Assembly (NCBI GenBank): GCA_026399835.1
Contig: JAPLQE010000073.1
Coordinates: 52,216 to 116,215, forward strand
Direction: 5' to 3'
DNA: 64,000 nucleotides
Source: Burkholderiales bacterium
GTDB lineage: Bacteria; Pseudomonadota; Gammaproteobacteria; Burkholderiales; Burkholderiaceae_E
Positions 6,450 to 21,466 of the stretch are shown here, piece after piece (positions within the stretch are counted from its first letter, which is position 1; each line of letters begins with the position of its first letter). The position numbers were made by a program, and so were the translations under genes. The notes under the pieces were generated by a model, which worked only from the letters and a program-made list of their open reading frames with translations, made no database searches and was not told where the DNA came from.

Positions 6450-8974
6450 GCGTCGATGCGGACGCGCCGCTCGGCGTTCGCGGCCTGCACCGTGCCGCGC
6501 AGCGGCGCCCCCGCGAACCGCGGGCGCAGGCCGACGTGGATCTCGCCGCCCGGCGGCAGGTGGAAGTGGCTGTCGTCCGGAACGTGCTGCGCGATGCGCA
6601 CCGCGACCCAGCGCGCCAGGCGCTGCGTCCGGATGCGCAGGCCCGGTCGACCGTCGGCCAGGGGCGCGACCTCGACCGACATGCCGACGTCGCGCTCGGG
6701 GGCGCCGAGGCGCGGCTCGCACAGGTGCACCACGCGGTCGATCGGCGTGCCGTCGGCCGCGCGCAGCGTCGCGACCACCGCCTCGATCGCGCGCGGCCCG
6801 AACCGGTAGGCATGGTTCAGGTCCTCGAAGCCGTCGAGCATCGCGACCGCGTCGAGCGCCGCCGACCCATGGGGCGCGACCTCGATGCCGCGGCTCGCCG
6901 GCGCGCCCAGCCGCTCGCCGTCGCGCACGCGCTCGAGCTCGAGGGTGGCCGTCAGCGGCTCGGGGCCGTCGTTGAAGACATGCAGCCGAAGGCCGTCGCC
7001 ACCGTGATCGGTGACTGCGACCGCACGCGGGCGCAGCGCCGCGCGCAGCAGGTGCCAGGCCGCCTTGGGCTCGCCGAGCTCGTCGAGCAGCCCCCAGCCG
7101 GCGCCCGCCCACAGGTCGCGCAGCGTCCATACCAGGCCGCCGCCACAGCGGGCGCCCCCGGTGCGCCAGCGCACGAAGGTCGAGCGCATCGCCTCGCCGG
7201 TCACGATGCGGCCGAGCTCGAGGTAGCGGTCATGGTCCTCGCGCCGCAGCGTCACCGGATCCACGCCGAACACGCTCGCCAGGTAGGCGTCGCGCACGTC
7301 GTCGAAGTCCCAGCCCGCCCCCAGGTCGCGCGGCGTGCGCGCGGCCCAGCCGGGATGGTGGACCCGTAGCCCCGCCCCGCCCGGCATGCGCTCGAGCGCC
7401 ACGGGCTCGGGCACGTTCGCGAACCCCAGGCACTCGGTGGCGAAGCGCACGTCGGCGACGCTCGCGTCGTCGAGCGGCCGCAGGTAGGCGCCGACGCCGT
7501 AGAACGACGTGGTGCCGCGGCCCGCCTGGTGCGGGAACGCCCCGCCCCACGCGCTCGACGGCCAGTACGGCACGCCGGGCACGCACTCGGCGGCGAGCGC
7601 CTGCAGCACCGTGCCGAAGAGCGGCGGCGACCAGGCCTCGCGCGGCGCGCCCAGCATCGCCGCCTGCTGCGAGACCTCGCTGTTGCCGCACACCACCGCG
7701 ACGCACGGCCGTCCGCGCAGCCGCGCGAGCTGCTCGCGCACCTCCCGCTCGACCGAGGCGAGGAAGGCCGGATCGTCGCCGGGATAGTCGAGGTTGGCGA
7801 ACATCAGGTCCTGCCAGACCAGCAGGCCCGCCGCGTCGCAGGCGTCGTACAGCGCCTCGTCCTCGTAGACCGTCGGACCGCACACGCGCAGCATCGTGAA
7901 GCCCGCCTCGCGCGCCTGCCCGACCGCCGCCCGGTAGGCCTCGGCAGGCGCCGACAGGGCGACCGGGTCGAGCGGCATCCAGCACGCGCCGCGGCAGAAC
8001 ACCGGCACGCCGTTGACCACCACGCGAAAGCCCTCGTCGGCGCGGTCGATCTCGATCGTGCGAAAGCCCACGGTGCCCAGCGCCACCGGCAGCCCGGTCG
8101 GCCGGCCAAGCCCGGCCGCCGCCTGCACGCTCACGCGATGCAGCACCGGCTCGCCGTAGCCGTTCGGCCACCAGCGCCGCGCCGCCGGCACGACGAGCGC
8201 GCCCGCGAGCGTGCCATCCGCATCGCGCACCAGCGGTGCCCGCCACACCTGCTCGCCGACCTCGACCACCAGCTCCAGCGGGCCCGGCGCATCGAGCCGC
8301 CCGTGCACGCGGACGTGACCCGCGTCGCCGACCAGGCTCGCATCGACCGCGAACCCGGGCATCGGCTGCCCGTCGCTCGCCGTCTCCAGCCGCACCGGCC
8401 GCCACGGCCCGACCGGCGCCGCCGGCGGCGACCAGCCGGGCGTGCGCCCGAGCAGCGTCGTGCGCACGCGCCGCAGCTTCTGGTTCTCGACCATCGGCGC
8501 CCGCCAGCGCGGCCGCTCGCGCACCGCGGCGAGCGCCGCGTCGAGCGAGCGGAAGCGCAGCACGAGCTCGCACTCGGGCGCGGCCTGCGCAGGCAGCCTC
8601 ACGCGATGGACGACGAACATGTTGTCGCTCGCCAGCACGTGGACACCGTCGATCCAGACGTCGGCCAGCGTCGCGAGCCCGTCCAGGCAGAGCACCTCGT
8701 GCTGCCCGTCGGTCACCGGCGAGCGCTCGATCCGGATGCGGAACCACCAGTCCAGCGCGTCGAAGCGCTCGGGCGGCGACGCGAGACTCCAGTCGCCGAG
8801 CGCACGCCGCGCCGCCGCGACGGTGCAGGGCACGGTGGCCGCAGACCAGGTGCCCGGCATCGCGTCGACGGCCGACGGCTGCGCGCACGCCCCCGCCGCG
8901 GTCGAGCGGAACGACCAGCCTGTGTCGAGCGCCCGGCCGGCGCTGCCGTCAGAGGGGCGGCCGCGTCCGTGCAC
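6446..8974 (-). CDS. Glycoside hydrolase family 2 (beta-mannosidase-like) protein
   Basis: An 842-residue protein with the GH2 order: N-terminal sugar-binding jelly roll (about 15-195, including LDGLATLADVWIDGV), immunoglobulin-like domain (200-310), TIM-barrel domain (about 315-600) and C-terminal beta domains. The acid/base region is VVCGNSE (428-433), whereas canonical beta-mannosidases have Gly-Asn-Asn-Glu: the Asn before the catalytic Glu433 is Ser. The nucleophile region is FATECLGF, with Glu514. No signal peptide is visible, so the enzyme should be cytoplasmic. GTG at 8974 starts 4 bp after the carrier-protein stop. A GH2-like enzyme inside an aminoacyl-carrier operon is unusual; it might act on a glycosylated intermediate or have changed function. 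Confidence 0.8.
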   Translation of the reverse strand: MHGRGRPSDGSAGRALDTGWSFRSTAAGACAQPSAVDAMPGTWSAATVPCTVAAARRALGDWSLASPPERFDALDWWFRIRIERSPVTDGQHEVLCLDGLATLADVWIDGVHVLASDNMFVVHRVRLPAQAAPECELVLRFRSLDAALAAVRERPRWRAPMVENQKLRRVRTTLLGRTPGWSPPAAPVGPWRPVRLETASDGQPMPGFAVDASLVGDAGHVRVHGRLDAPGPLELVVEVGEQVWRAPLVRDADGTLAGALVVPAARRWWPNGYGEPVLHRVSVQAAAGLGRPTGLPVALGTVGFRTIEIDRADEGFRVVVNGVPVFCRGACWMPLDPVALSAPAEAYRAAVGQAREAGFTMLRVCGPTVYEDEALYDACDAAGLLVWQDLMFANLDYPGDDPAFLASVEREVREQLARLRGRPCVAVVCGNSEVSQQAAMLGAPREAWSPPLFGTVLQALAAECVPGVPYWPSSAWGGAFPHQAGRGTTSFYGVGAYLRPLDDASVADVRFATECLGFANVPEPVALERMPGGAGLRVHHPGWAARTPRDLGAGWDFDDVRDAYLASVFGVDPVTLRREDHDRYLELGRIVTGEAMRSTFVRWRTGGARCGGGLVWTLRDLWAGAGWGLLDELGEPKAAWHLLRAALRPRAVAVTDHGGDGLRLHVFNDGPEPLTATLELERVRDGERLGAPASRGIEVAPHGSAALDAVAMLDGFEDLNHAYRFGPRAIEAVVATLRAADGTPIDRVVHLCEPRLGAPERDVGMSVEVAPLADGRPGLRIRTQRLARWVAVRIAQHVPDDSHFHLPPGGEIHVGLRPRFAGAPLRGTVQAANAERRVRIDA

Positions 8975-8978
8975 GGGC

Positions 8979-9236
8979 TCAGGCCCCGACGAGATCCGTC
9001 AAGGCGGCGCGGATCGAGGCGATGCTGTCGAAGACGCTGCGCTTGAGCATCGCGTCGGGGAACTCGACGTCGAACTCGGCTTCGAGCGCGAGCATCACGT
9101 TGACGCTCGCGTGCGAGGTCATGCCCGCCTGGTAGAGGTCGTCGGTGCTCGCCAGCGAGGCGGCGTCGCGCGAGAGCCGGGCGTGCTCGACGAGCACGGT
9201 TCGGATGCGCGGATCGAGGTCTTGCGGATCGTTCAT
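8979..9236 (-). CDS. Acyl (aminoacyl) carrier protein
   Basis: An 85-residue acidic helical protein with the phosphopantetheine attachment segment AGMTSHASVNVMLALE; the Ser of GMTS replaces the more usual Asp-Ser-Leu setting of fatty-acid ACP. The motif Thr-Ser-His-Ala-Ser is what I recall from carrier proteins paired with amino acid:carrier protein ligases. It should be converted to holo form by the AcpS encoded just upstream and charged with an amino acid by the ligase encoded downstream (1619-2524). The start ATG at 9236 overlaps the acpS stop as ATGA. It is distinct from the housekeeping fatty-acid AcpP. Confidence 0.85.
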   Translation of the reverse strand: MNDPQDLDPRIRTVLVEHARLSRDAASLASTDDLYQAGMTSHASVNVMLALEAEFDVEFPDAMLKRSVFDSIASIRAALTDLVGA

Positions 9237-9637
9237 CGGGGCACTCGCTCTTCGGGGACTCGGTCTCGGCGATCGACGACGACGACCGCAGCCGCGTAGT
9301 CGCCGTCGTGGGTGAGGCTCAGCGCGATTGCGTTGGCGCCGAGGGCATCGGCCTGACGTCGTGCGGCGCCGTGGAGCCGCAGCGTGCAGTGGCCGTCGGC
9401 CGCGCGGCGCACTTCCATGTCCGTCCAGGCGACACCGGTATCCGTCAGGCCGAGGGCCTTGATGGTCGCCTCCTTGGCGGCGAAGCGGGCGGCCAGGCGC
9501 TCCGGCATCCGCACCGGGTCGACGCCCGCATCGGCGATCTCGCCCGCCGTGTAGACCCGCGCCAGATACCGCTCGCCGAAGCGCTCGAGCGAGGCGCGAA
9601 CACAGGGCACGTGGATGAGGTCGATTCCGGCTCGCAT
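9233..9637 (-). CDS. acpS: Holo-[acyl-carrier-protein] synthase (4'-phosphopantetheinyl transferase)
   Basis: A 134-residue AcpS-family protein. The start MRAGIDLIHV gives the conserved metal-binding Asp (G-I-D-L) and ARFAAKEATIKAL gives the second signature W/F-x-x-K-E-A. Upstream in-frame codons to 9793 are not family-like, so ATG 9637 is chosen. It transfers phosphopantetheine from CoA to a Ser of a carrier protein. Being the first gene of the operon, overlapping the carrier-protein gene by 4 bp, it is probably dedicated to that carrier; whether the genome has another AcpS for fatty-acid synthesis cannot be told here. Confidence 0.88.
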   Translation of the reverse strand: MRAGIDLIHVPCVRASLERFGERYLARVYTAGEIADAGVDPVRMPERLAARFAAKEATIKALGLTDTGVAWTDMEVRRAADGHCTLRLHGAARRQADALGANAIALSLTHDGDYAAAVVVVDRRDRVPEERVPR

Positions 9638-9822
9638 GGGCGTCGCGCAGGCCCGCGAACGGGCCGACTGGAGGAGGTGCGGCGAGTGTATCGACGCCCG
9701 ACACAGCCGAGCGAGAACTGGGTCACGCCACGACGCCGCAGCGGCCGAGAACCCGTGCTTCAGGGGTCGCCCGGGATGGTAGAACGGTCGCATCCGCGCG
9801 ACGCGGCATGTCGAGAATGGAA

Positions 9823-9844
9823 ACGGCGCCCACGAGGGCGCCGT
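9823..9844 (-). terminator. Intrinsic terminator of the propionyl-CoA operon
   Basis: Perfect 8-bp arms (ACGGCGCC, 9823-9830, and GGCGCCGT, 9837-9844) with a 6-nt loop, read on the minus strand and followed by TTTCC. It lies 25 nt beyond the VOC gene stop and separates that operon from the acpS operon, which therefore should have its own promoter in roughly 9638-9820. Confidence 0.65.
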
Positions 9845-9868
9845 CGACGCAACCCGCTCCCGGTCGAC

Positions 9869-10339
<471 letters not shown>

Positions 10340-10347
10340 GCCGGGCC

Positions 10348-12378
<2,031 letters not shown>

Positions 12379-12413
12379 GGTGGGCTGTGTCCGTTGCGTG
12401 GGTCGAGGGCCGC

Positions 12414-13946
<1,533 letters not shown>

Positions 13947-14023
13947 GGTGGTGGGCGTCGAGGTGGGTTCGGTGGGGGTTCGATGCGTCGTTTCGGGGGC
14001 CGCGGCAGCGCGGCCCGGCGGAA

Positions 14024-15043
14024 TCAGGGGTGGCCGTAGAGCTCCAGCAGGCGGCGGGCAGCGGCCGTCGCGGCCAGGCGCGAGCCGGCGACCTCGGCGA
14101 GCACGTCGGGCAGCGCCTGGCGCACCGCGCCGTCGCCCCGGAAGCCCGACATCAGCCGCGTCTGCACCAGGTCCCACATCCATGAGACCGACTGGCGCTT
14201 GCGGCGCGCCTCGAACTCGCCGTTGGCGCGACGGTCGGCGACCCAGCGCTCGACCTCGGCCCACAGCGCGTCGATGCCCTCGCCCGACAGCGCGCTCGTC
14301 TTGAGCACGCGTGCGTCCGCCCGTTCGCGCCCGATGCCGAGCCCCAGCGTTCGGAAGGCGCTCACGATCTGCGCCTGCGCGCGACTGGCCGCGTCCGGGT
14401 CGGTGTCGGCCTTGTTGATGACCACCAGCGAGGCGATCTCCATCACGCCCTTCTTGATGGCCTGGAGCTCGTCGCCGGCGTTGGGCAGCTGCATCAGCAC
14501 CACCACGTCGGTCATGTCCGAGACCGCCGTCTCCGACTGGCCGACGCCGACCGTCTCGACGATCACCACGTCGTAGCCCGCCGCCTCGCACAGCAGCATC
14601 GCCTCGCGCGTCTTGGCCGCGACGCCGCCCAGCGTGCCCGAGGCCGGGCTCGGGCGGATGAACGCGCCCTCGGCCACCGACAGGTGCTCCATGCGGGTCT
14701 TGTCGCCGAGGATCGAGCCGCCCGAGACCACCGAGGACGGATCCACCGCGAGCACCGCGACCTTCATGCCGCGCCTGATGAGCTTCATGCCCAGCGCCTC
14801 GACGAAGGTCGACTTGCCCACCCCCGGCGTGCCCGAGATGCCCACGCGCACGGCACCACCGGTGCGCGGCAGCAGGTGGTTGAGCAGCGCGTCGGCGCGG
14901 GCGCGGTGGTCCGCGCGGGTGGACTCGGTCAGCGTGATGCCGCGGGCCAGCCAGCGGCGCTCGCCGGCCACGATCCCGAGCGCGAGTTCCGCGTCGAGCG
15001 GATCGGGCGGGGGCGGTGCGACCGGAGCGGCCGGCTCGCTCAC
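14024..15043 (-). CDS. meaB: Methylmalonyl-CoA mutase-associated GTPase MeaB
   Basis: A 339-residue G3E-family GTPase. Walker [10 protein letters not shown] is at 71-79, followed by VLAVDPSS and GDKTRM, then [14 protein letters not shown] and VINKAD for guanine recognition. MeaB/ArgK proteins gate cofactor loading and protect the B12-dependent mutase from inactivation. It lies 55 bp downstream of the mutase gene in the same operon, which supports the assignment. The N-terminal 12 residues are Pro/Ala-rich linker. Confidence 0.92.
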   Translation of the reverse strand: MSEPAAPVAPPPPDPLDAELALGIVAGERRWLARGITLTESTRADHRARADALLNHLLPRTGGAVRVGISGTPGVGKSTFVEALGMKLIRRGMKVAVLAVDPSSVVSGGSILGDKTRMEHLSVAEGAFIRPSPASGTLGGVAAKTREAMLLCEAAGYDVVIVETVGVGQSETAVSDMTDVVVLMQLPNAGDELQAIKKGVMEIASLVVINKADTDPDAASRAQAQIVSAFRTLGLGIGRERADARVLKTSALSGEGIDALWAEVERWVADRRANGEFEARRKRQSVSWMWDLVQTRLMSGFRGDGAVRQALPDVLAEVAGSRLAATAAARRLLELYGHP

Positions 15044-15098
15044 CGGGTCTCCAGGCGTCGGGCGGACACGCTGCGGGCGACGGATCGGGGCACCGCGC

Positions 15099-17258
<2,160 letters not shown>

Positions 17259-17347
17259 GGTGGGACCGCAGGGAGTGTGTACGCGGCCGATATTCTAGCG
17301 TTCGACGCCGTGGCTTCGGCCACGCCGTTCGGTCGGTCCCGGGCGGC

Positions 17348-18429
17348 CTAATCCCTTGCCTGGGCCGCTTGCACCTCGATCGGCGACGTTGCCCGACGTT
17401 CGAGCGAGCTTGGACACGCGCACGGCCGCGCCTGGCGCCCGCGAGGACCGGCGTCCCGGCGATGCGAGCCGTCCTGACTTCCCTGCCGAGCGGCGCGGCG
17501 CGTCCCGGGTCGGAGCGTACGGCCTCCGATACAGCGAGCGCGACCCTCTTCTCATCGAACACGGCCGCCGCCTCGAGGCGCGCCGAAGATGCGAGCGCTT
17601 GCCCGCCGGCATCGGGTGCGCGTGCGCCGGCACCTTCGGGTTGGCGTGCCGGCGACTGCATGCGCAGCGTGGCCGACAGCGTCACCGGCAGCCGCGGGCG
17701 CTCCGCCGCACCGTCGACGCCCAGCATCGCGCACGCCCACGCGGGTCCGCCGGACCCGGGGGGGCGGCCGAACTCGACCATGCCGAGCCTGAGCGGTGCC
17801 ACGGCCCCGCAGCCGTGCCAGGCGCGCATCGACCAGGCGAGGATGCGACCGATCACCGGCACCGACAGCGGCACGCCATAGTCGAGGCGCAGACGCAGCA
17901 TGTTCGCATCGGCCAGCGTCTGCCCGGATGCCGCGCCGATCGGCTCGCCGCGGCGGGCGCCCGCAACGGCGCCGCCCGGCGGCGTACGGCGCGCCCGGTG
18001 CACCAGGTCATCGTTCGGAATCTCGCGAAGTCCGGGCAGCGGTTCGCCCGCCCCATCGCGCGCCGGCTCGGCCCAGTCCGCGAAAGAAGCCTCGCTCGGC
18101 GACACCCTATCGAGTCGCAGGCCGCCGAGCGCCTCTGCCTGTGCCACGTGGACCGTGGCTCGGGCCAGGCCGAGCGCGTAGTCGCCGAGGTCTGTGGCGC
18201 CGTAGAGCCAAGGCACCAGCCCGCGCGCCAGGCCCTGGCGGATCGCCGCCGGATCGGCATGGGCGACGCTGCCGGCGCGGGCCGCCTCGATGAGTGCGTG
18301 GTTGAGCGCGTGCTTCGCGTGATAGAGCAGGCCGAACTGCAGTGCGCCCCCCCCGACGAGCAGCAGCAGCGGCAGCGCGAGCAGCGTCTCGATCGCCGAC
18401 ACGCCGCGGATGCGGCGACGCGGCGTCAC
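17348..18429 (-). CDS. TadE-like pilus assembly protein; 3' end unresolved, probable frameshift
   Basis: GTG at 18429 overlaps the stop of the TPR gene as GTGA. The protein begins with a short basic stretch and then GVSAIETLLALPLLLLVGG, a class III/TadE prepilin-like segment with Glu at +5 after Gly, followed by GLLYHAKHALNHALIEAARAG as in TadE pseudopilins. Protein-like sequence continues to about residue 330 (SARLEAAAVFDEKRVALA). From there the frame has no stop before 15535, deep inside the mutase gene, and turns Arg-rich. A TAG at 17348 in a neighbouring frame would end a frameshifted version, so I use it as provisional end; the length is therefore not a multiple of three. Role: minor pilin or assembly factor of the Tad system. 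Confidence 0.6.
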
Positions 18430-19382
18430 GGACGCCTCCCGCCCGATCCGCCCCGATGCGTCTCGACGACCGGCAGCGGCGGCAGCGGCGTCTCGGTGAC
18501 CGGCTCGGTCACCGCGGACCGCCCGGTCGTGCGCGCGCCGACTGCCCGACGGGCCTTCGCGATCCAGCGATCGACGGTGAAGGGCTCGAAAGCGTCGGCG
18601 ACTGCCGGAGGCGGTGAGGCCGCGGCCGCGACCGCGGGCGCGACACGAACAGCGGCCACCGAGGCTGAGCGCGGGATCGGCATCGCGGCGGCTGTGGCGG
18701 TCGGGACGGTCGATGCACGGGACGCCTGGACGGACCGCGCGGTCGGATGCACGGGCGACGTAGCCTGCGCGGGCGGCCCAGGCTGCGTGGCCGGGGACAA
18801 CGGCGGCGGGAGCCACTGCCCCGCGGACCGATCCGCGCGGCGCTGCTGCATGCCGAGCTGCTCGGCGACGGCCCCCCGTGTGTCGTCGAGGGCGGACAGC
18901 TTCATCGCCTCGAGTTCGTCGATCGCCCGGGTCGCGTCGGCGATGCCGAGGAGCGCGATGTTCAGCAGCGCCTTGCCGCGCGCCTCGGCTTCGGGTGGTG
19001 TCGCCGCGCGGACCCGGGCGGCGCGCCGGTAGGCATCGATCGCCTCCTCGTCTCGGCCCGCCTGCTGATGCAGGTTCCCGAGACGCAGCCAGGCCTGCGG
19101 GTTCGCGGCGTCGATCTCGACGAGCGTCGCGTAGGCCTGCAGCGCCTGGGCGGACTGCCGCGACCGATAGAGCGCATCGGCCTCCCTCAGCGCCCGCTCG
19201 ATCGTCTCCGCAGCCACCGGCCGCAGCAACGCGAGCGGCGCCTGCCCGGTGACCGAGGCCACCGACGGCGCGCCGGCGGGCGTCGGCCAGGGGGACGCGC
19301 CGTCGGCGCGCGCCCGATGGGCCCAGGCCGCTCCGACGCACAGCAGCATGGCGGCCACCCACCACCGATGGCGCAGGTTCAT
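18426..19382 (-). CDS. Exported TPR-repeat protein of Tad cluster (TadD-like)
   Basis: About 318 residues from ATG 19382, which overlaps the DUF192 stop as ATGA. An N-terminal signal sequence (LRHRWWVAAMLLCVGAAWAHRARAD) is followed by two tetratricopeptide-like repeats around residues 65-130 (ALYRSRQSAQALQAYATLVE; AWLRLGNLHQQAGRDEEAID) and then a long Ala/Pro/Thr-rich low-complexity region. TadD proteins of Tad loci are TPR lipoproteins; this one has no lipobox Cys that I can see, so it is likely periplasmic. Probably helps secretin assembly or pilus stability by analogy. Confidence 0.72.
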   Translation of the reverse strand: MNLRHRWWVAAMLLCVGAAWAHRARADGASPWPTPAGAPSVASVTGQAPLALLRPVAAETIERALREADALYRSRQSAQALQAYATLVEIDAANPQAWLRLGNLHQQAGRDEEAIDAYRRAARVRAATPPEAEARGKALLNIALLGIADATRAIDELEAMKLSALDDTRGAVAEQLGMQQRRADRSAGQWLPPPLSPATQPGPPAQATSPVHPTARSVQASRASTVPTATAAAMPIPRSASVAAVRVAPAVAAAASPPPAVADAFEPFTVDRWIAKARRAVGARTTGRSAVTEPVTETPLPPLPVVETHRGGSGGRRP

Positions 19383-19711
19383 CGCACCCGCTCCGCATCG
19401 ACGAACCGGATGCGGCAGCCGGGCCACAGACCCAGCCGCCACGCATCCCCCGCGCCGAGCTCCAGCACCGAAGAGGCACGCCTGCAGACCGCGAATCGGC
19501 CGCCACCGAGCCCACGGCGCAGCTCGATCACCGCCCCGTCGCCGGCGACGAACACCACGTCGATCGCACGCCTCATCCCGACCGTGTGGACCGCCCGGCA
19601 GTGCTCGAGCAGGAGCCCTTCGCCGGGCGGCAGCGGCGCCGACCCGAGCAGCCCTCTCAAGCGCTGCCAGGGCGTGCGCGCGCGTCGGACCGGAACCAGC
19701 ACCGCGTTCAT
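19379..19711 (-). CDS. DUF192 family protein
   Basis: A 110-residue protein with the DUF192 pattern: TPWQRLRGLLG near the N-terminus, LLLEHCRAVHTVGMRRAIDVVFV in the middle and VLELGAG near the end. Family members are small beta-barrel-like proteins, often exported, with unknown function; here there is no clear signal peptide. It is locked into the Tad operon by ATGA overlaps at both ends (with tadC and with the TPR gene), so co-translation with the pilus machinery is likely. Its contribution to Tad function is unknown. Confidence 0.82.
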   Translation of the reverse strand: MNAVLVPVRRARTPWQRLRGLLGSAPLPPGEGLLLEHCRAVHTVGMRRAIDVVFVAGDGAVIELRRGLGGGRFAVCRRASSVLELGAGDAWRLGLWPGCRIRFVDAERVR

Positions 19712-20619
19712 CTCAGGACGCCCTCCTCCAGGAGTCTCACCACGATCGGAAAGAACAGCAGCACGAACGTGCAGGGAAAGATGAAGACGAGCAGCGGGAA
19801 GAGCATCTTCACCGGCGCCTTCATCGCGAGCTTCTCGGCCTGCTGGAACCGCTCCTGGCGGCGCTGCTCGGCCTGCGCGCGCAGGATCGGCCCGAGACCG
19901 CTGCCGTGCCGCTCCGCGGAGACCAGCGCCGCGACCCAGCTCGAGACGGCCGGCAGGTCGAGCCGCTCCGCGAGCGCGCGCAGCGCATCGGCACGGGTCC
20001 GCCCGGCACGGATGTCGCGCAGCACGCGCTCGAGCTCCACCTGCAGGGGTCCGCCCGGCCCCTTGGCCACCGCATGCTGCAGCGCTCCGGTGAGGTTCGC
20101 GCCGGACTCCACCGACAGCGTCACCACATCCAGGTAGAACGGCAGCGCGCGCCCGATCGTGCGCAGCCGAGCGGCCCGGCGCTCGCGCAGCCACGACAGC
20201 GGCCACCAGGCGCCGAGCACGATGGCGAGCGCAACCGCGAGCGCCAACCAGCGCCCTTCGCCCGGCACCTGCACGACCCCGGCCGTCCACGCGCCGGCCA
20301 TCCAGACGGCCGCGCCCAGGCACAGCGCGCCGATCACACAGCCGGCGGCGACCTGCCCGGCGTCGAGCGCGAGGTCGAGCCCCGACTGCCGCAGCCCGCG
20401 CGCGCAGCGCGCCCGCCACCGGGGCGGCAGCGCGGGATCGAACAGGGTGGCGAGCAGGCGGACCAGCGGCCAGGCGAGGCGCCAGCCGAGCGGAGGACGC
20501 TCGCGCCAGCGGCGGTCCTCGTCCGGCACCGAGGCGATCGCGGCGCGAAGGGCCGCGGCGGCGAGCACCGCGGACACGCCCGCGGCGAGGAGCACCGGCA
20601 ACAGCTCGAGCTCAGACAT
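19708..20619 (-). CDS. tadC: Tad pilus inner-membrane protein TadC (GspF family)
   Basis: A 303-residue polytopic protein of the type II secretion F family. Membrane segments lie near the N-terminus (LLPVLLAAGVSAVLAAAAL), at about 110-150 and at the C-terminus (LLVFIFPCTFVLLFFPIVV). The cytoplasmic GspF domain is seen as LPFYLDVVTLSVESGANLTGALQ followed by RTRADALRALAERLDLP. Together with TadB, overlapping by 8 bp upstream, it forms the inner-membrane platform that couples the CpaF motor to Flp pilin polymerisation. Confidence 0.9.
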   Translation of the reverse strand: MSELELLPVLLAAGVSAVLAAAALRAAIASVPDEDRRWRERPPLGWRLAWPLVRLLATLFDPALPPRWRARCARGLRQSGLDLALDAGQVAAGCVIGALCLGAAVWMAGAWTAGVVQVPGEGRWLALAVALAIVLGAWWPLSWLRERRAARLRTIGRALPFYLDVVTLSVESGANLTGALQHAVAKGPGGPLQVELERVLRDIRAGRTRADALRALAERLDLPAVSSWVAALVSAERHGSGLGPILRAQAEQRRQERFQQAEKLAMKAPVKMLFPLLVFIFPCTFVLLFFPIVVRLLEEGVLR

Positions 20620-21466
20620 CGATGTCGACGATCCTTCGGATGACGTGCAGCCCGAGCGCGAGCAGGGCGACGATCCCCGCGCATACCGCCCAGCCCTGCC
20701 AGGTGACCCACAGCGGGCGCATCGCCTGCGGCTCGATCACGACGAGCACCGCCCCCACGATGACGGGCAGGGCCGTCATCACCCATCCCTGCAGCCGCCC
20801 CTGTGCGGTGAGGGCATCGATCTTCCCCTCCACCGCGGCCTTGCGCCGGAGCGTCTCGGCGAGACGCTCCAGCGTCTCGGCCAGGTTGCCGCCGCTCTCC
20901 TGCGCGATGCGCACCGCAGCGGCGAACAGCGTCACCTCCTCGAGCGGCGCGCGGCGTTCGAGCCCGGTCATCGACGCGTCGAGGCCGACGCCCAGTCGCT
21001 GCTCGCGCACGACCAGGTCGAACTCGCGACCCGCCGGCGACGGCAGCTCGCGGGCGGCCTGCGCGATCGACTGCGGCAGGCTCGAACCCGCGCGCAGCGC
21101 GCCCGCCACCAGCATCACCGCATCCGGCAGTTGCGCGCGCAGCCGCGCGAGACGGCGCGCGCGCATCCAGGCCAGCCCCGCCCCGGGCAACGCGCCCGCG
21201 CCGCCGGCGACCGCGAGCGCCACGAGCGGCTCGCCCGTCAGCACGAGCGCGAACAGCCCCAGCCCGCATACCGCCGCCACGTTCAGGCGGAAGAGCCGAC
21301 CGACATCGAGGTAGACGAACGACTGCCGCAGCCCTGCGCCCAGGTCGGCGCGGAACCACTCGCGCCAGTGCGCCCCGCCGCGGCGCACGAGGTGGAGCAG
21401 TGCGACGCTCGCCAGGCCGACGCATGCGCCGGCTGCGGCCAGCACCCAGGCGAGCTCAGGCGCCAT
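20612..21466 (-). CDS. tadB: Tad pilus inner-membrane protein TadB (GspF family)
   Basis: A 284-residue GspF-family platform protein. Hydrophobic segments are at about 5-25 and 60-90, and two at the C-terminus (WVMTALPVIVGAVLVVIEP and WAVCAGIVALLALGLHVI). The cytoplasmic domain shows LPDAVMLVAGALRAGSSLPQSI and EESGGNLAETLERLAET-like GspF helices (actual ESGGNLAETLERLAETLR). It overlaps the CpaF gene by 11 bp and tadC by 8 bp. Pair protein of TadC. Confidence 0.9.
   Translation of the reverse strand: MAPELAWVLAAAGACVGLASVALLHLVRRGGAHWREWFRADLGAGLRQSFVYLDVGRLFRLNVAAVCGLGLFALVLTGEPLVALAVAGGAGALPGAGLAWMRARRLARLRAQLPDAVMLVAGALRAGSSLPQSIAQAARELPSPAGREFDLVVREQRLGVGLDASMTGLERRAPLEEVTLFAAAVRIAQESGGNLAETLERLAETLRRKAAVEGKIDALTAQGRLQGWVMTALPVIVGAVLVVIEPQAMRPLWVTWQGWAVCAGIVALLALGLHVIRRIVDIDV

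Noticed and set aside
4236..6809. Plus-strand frame of 857 codons over the hydrolase/GH2 genes
   Set aside because: Arg/Pro/Ala-rich with no domain or Shine-Dalgarno; it is opposite-strand shadow coding caused by very high GC. The minus-strand frames have clear family motifs.
17259..17347. Possible cobalamin riboswitch before the mutase gene
   Set aside because: The space is under 100 bp and I saw no B12-box-like conserved stem.
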